Assembly (NCBI RefSeq): GCF_004341845.1
Contig: NZ_SLVB01000010.1
Coordinates: forward strand, 84,627-148,626
DNA length: 64,000 nt
Direction of reading: 5' to 3'
Origin: Novosphingobium sp. PhB165
Lineage (GTDB): Bacteria; Pseudomonadota; Alphaproteobacteria; Sphingomonadales; Sphingomonadaceae
The position numbers were made by a program, and so were the translations under genes. Below the pieces are notes generated by a model. It ran no database searches and had not been told where the DNA came from. It saw nothing but the letters and a program-made list of their open reading frames with translations. This document shows positions 59,681 to 64,000 of the stretch, in pieces. The first letter of the stretch is position 1, and each line of letters starts with the position of its first letter.

Positions 59681-60672
59681 CAGGTACCGCCCATACGGCG
59701 TTCGAGCGCGGCGAGAAGCCTGCGGTCGATCCGCACCAGCGAGCCGTGGCGCGCGCCCTGCGGCATGACGAGACGGTCGCTCACATCCTGCCAGTGGATC
59801 ATGTCGCGCGTGGCCATCGCGCCCCAGCGGCCGTCGCGGTAGACATCGTAATAGCAGATGAGCTCGGCGCCGATCCGGGTTGTCATCGGGCCTTCCACCC
59901 ACGAGGGGGTGAACGGCTCACCAAGCGGCGCGAAGGGCCCCAGTGGGCTCCCTGCCGAAGCGGTACGCAGCCACTTGCGCGGCGGGTTCACGGTCTCGTC
60001 CTTCACCACCAGCCAGAGGCCGCCGTCCGGTGCGTGCGCAAACGTGCCGTCGATCACGCTGAAGCCGGGATCGTAGAGCACTTGCGGCGGCGCGAAAGTC
60101 TCGAAATCGGCGGTGGTCGTGTACCAGAGCCGGTGATTGTAGCCGCTCTCGGAGGTGCCTGCCGTTTCGGGGAACCGGCCCTCGACCGTGCTCGACCAGA
60201 AAATCACCGTGCGCCGCGTGGCCGGGTCGTAGATCGCCTCGGGTGCCCAGCAATTGCGGGTTCCCGGCACCGAGGCCATGACCGGCACCGCGCGCTGCGG
60301 CGTCCAGTTCACGAAATCGCGCGTGGTGGCATGGCCGATCGTCACGCCTTCCCACGCTGTGGTCCAGACGCAGTGCCACGGCGCATCGGGCCCTTCGCCG
60401 CGCCAGAGGAAGGGATCGCGCAGCAGCTTCTTCTCGCCGACCTCGGGCACGAGGAACGGCTTGCCGCCGCCCCCATCGCCCCCCAGCGTGCGGAAGGTGA
60501 AACCGTCCTCGCTGACGGCCAGTTTCAGCCCGTCCGCCTCTCCCTTGCCGGTAGTGAAATAGGCGAAGAGTAGCGGACCTTCGGGCTCGGCGGCGCGAAC
60601 GCGCGTGGTCGCGCAGCCTGCGAGCGCCGCCGCGCCAAGGCAGAGCGAGCGCCGGTTGAATGCAAGGCTCAT
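59680..60672 (-). CDS. GH43-like five-bladed propeller lipoprotein
   Basis: A 330-residue protein. The N-terminus FNRRSLCLGAAALAGCATT combines a twin-arginine-like start with a lipobox (LAGC), so it is probably a membrane-anchored lipoprotein. The five-bladed propeller is suggested by LLRDPFLWRG (base Asp), NCWAPEAIYDP, SVIDGTFAHA (Asp) and SWVEGPMTT (acid Glu), which fit GH43-type active sites. It could be an arabinofuranosidase or galactosidase. It is divergent from the GH51 gene, with a shared 199-bp promoter region. Confidence 0.78.
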   Translation of the reverse strand: MSLAFNRRSLCLGAAALAGCATTRVRAAEPEGPLLFAYFTTGKGEADGLKLAVSEDGFTFRTLGGDGGGGKPFLVPEVGEKKLLRDPFLWRGEGPDAPWHCVWTTAWEGVTIGHATTRDFVNWTPQRAVPVMASVPGTRNCWAPEAIYDPATRRTVIFWSSTVEGRFPETAGTSESGYNHRLWYTTTADFETFAPPQVLYDPGFSVIDGTFAHAPDGGLWLVVKDETVNPPRKWLRTASAGSPLGPFAPLGEPFTPSWVEGPMTTRIGAELICYYDVYRDGRWGAMATRDMIHWQDVSDRLVMPQGARHGSLVRIDRRLLAALERRMGGT

Positions 60673-60764
60673 CGCCGTACCTCCTTCGGTGGCGCGACTT
60701 CCATGATGGCGGGGCAGCCGCAGTCCTTCTCCTTGGGTTCCACGCGGCGCCCTCCACTCGCATC

Positions 60765-60785
60765 AAAATTAGGCGGCATAATTTT
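60765..60785. promoter_or_regulatory. Palindrome in the GH43/GH51 divergent promoter
   Basis: AAAATTA (60765-60771) faces TAATTTT (60779-60785) around GGCGGCA. It sits next to the CCGATATATGG box at 60787 and 87 bp upstream of the GH51 start. The AT-rich arms may double as promoter elements. Confidence 0.4.
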
Positions 60786-60786
60786 G

Positions 60787-60801
60787 TTCCGATATATGGA
60801 A
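60787..60801. promoter_or_regulatory. Box-1 motif in the GH43/GH51 divergent promoter
   Basis: TTCCGATATATGGAA has TTCC/GGAA arms 7 bp apart, the same spacing as TACC/GGTA in the rhaM element at 53583-53597. This is the fourth promoter of the pectin locus with the CC-ATAT-GG motif, but I see no clear box 2 beside it. Confidence 0.6.
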
Positions 60802-60871
60802 TTCAATTCCTTAATATGATTGACTGGCTGGGTTTCGCAAGCCATCGATACGCCGGCGGCAGAGAGGAGTA

Positions 60872-62506
60872 GTGAAGGTGCGGATATCCTGGCGAAAGGG
60901 AAAACGAACACTCGCATTCATCACCTTAGCCAGTGTTGCGGTTCCGGTCAGCGGGTCCGCTGCCGAAACGGGCAAGACAGTTGAGCTTCGTTCGCACATT
61001 GCCATCTCGGCAACCGCAAGCGGCCCGACGATCGATCCGAACATCTATGGTCAGTTTGTCGAGCACCTCGGGCGCGGTGTGTACGAGGGCATCTGGGTTG
61101 GCCCCGATTCTACGATTCCGAATGTTCGCGGTATTCGATCGGATGTTGTCGCTGCGCTTCGCCGCCTCAAGGTGCCGGTCATTCGCTGGCCAGGCGGTTG
61201 TTTCGCCGACGGCTATCATTGGCGCGACGGCATCGGTCCGGCCGACAAGAGGCCGCGCGGGCTCAACGCCGCCTGGGGCAAGACGCCCGAAACCAATGCC
61301 TTCGGCACGCACGAATTCATGGATTTCCTCGGTCAGATCGGCGCCAAACCGTTCGTTTCGGTGAATCTGGGCAGCGGCAGCGTGCGGGAGGCCGATGACT
61401 GGCTTCGCTACATGACCGCTCCGCAAGACAGCGCACCGGGGCAGGAGCGGGCAGCCAACGGCCACGCCTTGCCTTGGGAAGTGCCCTTCATCGGGGTGGG
61501 TAACGAGAGCTGGGGCTGCGGCGGCAACATGACTGCCGACACGTATGCGGCGGCGTTCCGGCACTACGCGGCTTTCCTGCGAACCTATTCGGGCGAGCGC
61601 GCCAAGCTCATTGCCGTAGGTGCCGACACGGACGATTACGCTTGGACGGACCGTGTAATGGCGCAGGCGATGGTTTGGCGGCCGCACCCGACACCGCTTG
61701 GGTTGACGTCGGACAAGCCATTGATGTGGGGGCTGTCCCTGCACTTCTACACTTTCGCGGGCAATGACTGGCATGCGAAGGGACGGAACGTCGGTTTCGA
61801 CGAAAACGGCTGGGCGGCGGCGCTCGCGCGGGCCGATCTGACTGACGAGATCATCCGCCGCCACGCGGAGATCATGGACCGTTACGATCCCGGCAAGCGC
61901 GTCGCGCTTGCAGTGGATGAGTGGGGCGGCTGGTTCGAGAGCGAGAAGGATGCGCCTTCGCAGCTCTATCTGGAAAGCACCCTGCGCGATGCGCTGATCG
62001 CGGCAAAGAGCCTCAATATCTTCAACCGCCATGCCGACCGGGTAAGAATGGCGAACCTCGCGCAAATGGTGAACGTCATCCAGTCGCTGGTGTTGACGCG
62101 CGGGCCCGCGATGGTCGTCACGCCGACTTATCATGTTTTCGACATGTACAAGGTACATCAGGGCGCACAGGCATTGCCTGCCACGGTTGAGACGCCGGAT
62201 TACGTCTGGGGCGATGTTCGCCTGCCCAGTATCGACGTGTCGGCGTCCCGCGATGCAAGCGGCAAGCTGCATGTCACCGTAGCCAATCTCGATCCGGCCC
62301 GAACGAACCGATTGAGCATTCATCTGGACGGTGGCCCATGGCGCCGGGCAAGCGCGCAGGCGCTCACCTCCGACCGCATCGATGCCCACATCACCTTCGA
62401 CAAGGCGGATCCCTTCGTGCCGCGTCCATTGCCGGTGCGCCTGTCGGGCGGTGACGTGGAAGTGGTTGTGCCTTCCAAATCAGTGACCGTGCTCGAAGTC
62501 GAGTGA
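60872..62506 (+). CDS. GH51-family alpha-L-arabinofuranosidase
   Basis: A 544-residue exported arabinofuranosidase. The signal peptide is RTLAFITLASVAVPVSGSAA. IYGQFVEHLGRGVYEGIW, VIRWPGGCFADGYHWRDGIG in parts, the acid/base Glu in GVGNESWGCGG (about 212) and the nucleophile Glu in VDEWGGWFE (about 350) match GH51. The GTG start follows GAGGAG. It removes arabinose side groups from arabinan, arabinogalactan or arabinoxylan. It is coupled with the GH43-like gene at 62542. Confidence 0.92.
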   Translation: MKVRISWRKGKRTLAFITLASVAVPVSGSAAETGKTVELRSHIAISATASGPTIDPNIYGQFVEHLGRGVYEGIWVGPDSTIPNVRGIRSDVVAALRRLKVPVIRWPGGCFADGYHWRDGIGPADKRPRGLNAAWGKTPETNAFGTHEFMDFLGQIGAKPFVSVNLGSGSVREADDWLRYMTAPQDSAPGQERAANGHALPWEVPFIGVGNESWGCGGNMTADTYAAAFRHYAAFLRTYSGERAKLIAVGADTDDYAWTDRVMAQAMVWRPHPTPLGLTSDKPLMWGLSLHFYTFAGNDWHAKGRNVGFDENGWAAALARADLTDEIIRRHAEIMDRYDPGKRVALAVDEWGGWFESEKDAPSQLYLESTLRDALIAAKSLNIFNRHADRVRMANLAQMVNVIQSLVLTRGPAMVVTPTYHVFDMYKVHQGAQALPATVETPDYVWGDVRLPSIDVSASRDASGKLHVTVANLDPARTNRLSIHLDGGPWRRASAQALTSDRIDAHITFDKADPFVPRPLPVRLSGGDVEVVVPSKSVTVLEVE

Positions 62507-62541
62507 AACGCCCCAAAGAGCCTATCAAGCGGAGAGATGAA

Positions 62542-63669
62542 ATGAAGGCAAAGGTTGTCGGTCTGGTCGCCGCCGGGCTCACCGCATTCTGTGCTTTGGC
62601 CGCGCCCGGCATGGCGCAGCCCGGCGATGCAGGCTCGGGAAAGCAGTTGGAAATCGTGCCGAACCTTGCGGCCGAGAAAGCGTTGCCGGTTCCGTCCGAT
62701 CGTGCGCTCACGGCTTACCTTCTGGTCTATTTTCGGGACGAGACCCATTCGCTGCATATCGCCGTCTCGCGCGACGGTTACACATTTACGGACGTGAATG
62801 GCGGCAAGCCTGTTTTGAAGGGACGGAATATCGCCGAGCAGAAGGGCATCCGTGACCCGCATATCATGCGTGGTCCCGATGGTGCCTTCTATCTCAGCAT
62901 GACCGACCTCCACATTTACGCCCAGCGCGAGGGACTGCGCGAAACGGAGTGGGAGCGTCCCAAGGAGACCCATGGCTGGGGGAACAATCGCTCGCTGATC
63001 TTCATGAAGTCGCGTGATCTCATTCACTGGACGCATGCCATCGTCCATGTCGACAAGCTCTTTCCCGAAACCGCCAACCTGAGCGCGGCCTGGGCGCCGG
63101 AAACGATCTACGACCCGAAAGCGCGCAAGATGATGGTCTATTACACCACGCGCGATGGCACCGGCACGGAACACATGGTCTATTCCTATGCCGACAATGC
63201 CTTCACGACGCTAACCCGTCCGCCGCGCCCGCTGTTCACCTATCCGAAGGCGAACGTCGGTTCGATCGACGGGGATATCACGCGCATCGGAGACAAGTTC
63301 CACTTGTTCTACGTCGCACATGACCGGCCCGGCCATCTCCGGCAGGCGATCTCGGACAAGATCAACGGTGAATATGCGTTCGATCCCACGCCCGTCGATC
63401 CGGAGACGGTGGGGACGGAAGCACCCAACCTTTGGCGCCGTGCAGGAACCGGTACTTATGTGCTGATGTATGATGTTTTCGGAGCGAAGCCCAACAATAT
63501 GGGCTTTTCCGAGACGACGGATTTCAAACACTTCCGCAATCTGGGACGATTCAACGAGCCCGGCTCTCCGATGAAGACGACTAACTTCTCGGGGCCGAAG
63601 CACGGGGCGGTTATGCCGATTACGACGAGCGAGGCTGCCCGGCTCGAAGCGTATTTCGCCAATCGGTAG
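62542..63669 (+). CDS. GH43-like glycosidase, second copy
   Basis: A 375-residue exported five-bladed propeller enzyme with signal peptide VVGLVAAGLTAFCALAAPGMA. KGIRDPHIMRGPDGAFYLSM (base Asp) in parts, SAAWAPETIYDPKA, VGSIDGDITRI and GTEAPNLWR (acid Glu) fit a GH43-type enzyme. It follows GH51 by 35 bp and has GGAGAG ahead of the ATG. It shares the WAPE(A/T)IYDP blade with the lipoprotein at 59680, but the two are otherwise quite different. It likely cleaves arabinan or galactan oligosaccharides. Confidence 0.84.
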   Translation: MKAKVVGLVAAGLTAFCALAAPGMAQPGDAGSGKQLEIVPNLAAEKALPVPSDRALTAYLLVYFRDETHSLHIAVSRDGYTFTDVNGGKPVLKGRNIAEQKGIRDPHIMRGPDGAFYLSMTDLHIYAQREGLRETEWERPKETHGWGNNRSLIFMKSRDLIHWTHAIVHVDKLFPETANLSAAWAPETIYDPKARKMMVYYTTRDGTGTEHMVYSYADNAFTTLTRPPRPLFTYPKANVGSIDGDITRIGDKFHLFYVAHDRPGHLRQAISDKINGEYAFDPTPVDPETVGTEAPNLWRRAGTGTYVLMYDVFGAKPNNMGFSETTDFKHFRNLGRFNEPGSPMKTTNFSGPKHGAVMPITTSEAARLEAYFANR

Positions 63670-64000
63670 GATTGGGGAGGCCCGCCTCGCATTGCCGGCG
63701 GGCTGTGGAAAATTTCTGGAAAAGTAATGTTTGACCGAATCATTGGGCGGACTTAGAGGGCCTCTCACCGCAGCGGACCACATGGTTTCTACGGTCGCCA
63801 ACATAGACGGACAGCTGGTTCCCCCGATCGCAAGAAAGCGGGGAGCGATGGTTGTCCGGCTTTACTGTTCGGTGGGGCCTTCGGGTTCGGATCTTTGACA
63901 TTGTCGGTTTATGATGAAGGGACATGTGGGCGACGGCGCCTGCACCCGGGGCTTCAGGGCTCGGTGTTGCAGTAGATAGTCGTTACCTAAACATGTCCTT
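63670..64000. other. No supported gene; possible terminator near start
   Basis: GCCCGCC (63680-63686) pairs with GGCGGGC (63697-63703) 10 bp past the GH43 stop, a plausible weak terminator without a T run. The rest has no reading frame with family features. A 61-codon frame on the minus strand from 63925 is rich in Arg and His and unconvincing. The base composition is lower in GC than the pectin genes, which may mark the edge of the locus. Confidence 0.45.

Noticed and set aside
60660..60872. 70-residue open frame between the GH43-like and GH51 genes
   Set aside because: It has no ribosome site, overlaps the start of the divergent GH43-like gene and crosses palindromic promoter elements.

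Overview
The window looks like part of a large secondary replicon (megaplasmid or chromid) of a sphingomonad, most likely Novosphingobium or a close relative. The reasons are high GC with alphaproteobacterial codon use, a parA-parB-repA partition/replication block, Caulobacter/Xanthomonas-type TonB-dependent receptors, and the repeat family with the core CTTCGACAGGCTCAGGATGAG that is common in sphingomonads. Genus is inference; no rRNA or tRNA is present.

Layout. 1-5.9 kb: replication and partition. A putative iteron origin (about 850-1480) is followed by repA, parB and parA, all on the minus strand, with four perfect copies of GTTTCCCCGGGGAAAC, a very likely parS centromere. 6.1-12.5 kb: a frameshifted LysR remnant, then a minus-strand operon (D-2-hydroxyacid dehydrogenase, RraA-type aldolase, luciferase-like flavin monooxygenase, FMN alpha-hydroxyacid oxidase, GntR regulator) divergent from an SMP-30 lactonase. 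This reads as a compact catabolic route for an unknown lactone or hydroxy acid. 12.5-19.6 kb: a nucleotidyltransferase with a palindromic control site, then a LuxE-like and LuxC-like pair (carboxylic-acid activation and reduction without luciferase), LysR, SDR and TetR genes, and a small winged-helix-like protein preceded by a perfect 12-bp inverted repeat.

19.6-40.4 kb: a peptide/amino-acid utilisation island. It holds a M61-like metallopeptidase, an AsnC/Lrp regulator, two ornithine cyclodeaminase/mu-crystallin reductases, two amidohydrolases, an APC permease, three secreted S10 serine carboxypeptidases, two PLP enzymes (one with a Tat-like signal), an atypical M19 dipeptidase and a TonB-dependent receptor. 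Together they suggest outer-membrane import of a peptide, periplasmic trimming, inner-membrane uptake and oxidative or transamination catabolism. The substrate is unknown.

40.5-43.7 kb: an APH-kinase fusion protein, an IclR regulator and a 188-bp tandem repeat array carrying REP-like palindromes. 43.7-63.7 kb: a rhamnogalacturonan-I/arabinogalactan utilisation locus: GPH-type transporter, GH115, GH105, GH53, GH35, rhamnose mutarotase, GH28, SGNH acetylesterase, a large TonB-dependent receptor, a GH43-like lipoprotein, GH51 and a second GH43-like enzyme. Three promoter regions in this locus share a two-box motif (CC-ATAT-GG followed by a dyad centred on ACATAAT), and a fourth has the first box, suggesting one undescribed regulon. 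The last 330 bases hold no gene I can support.
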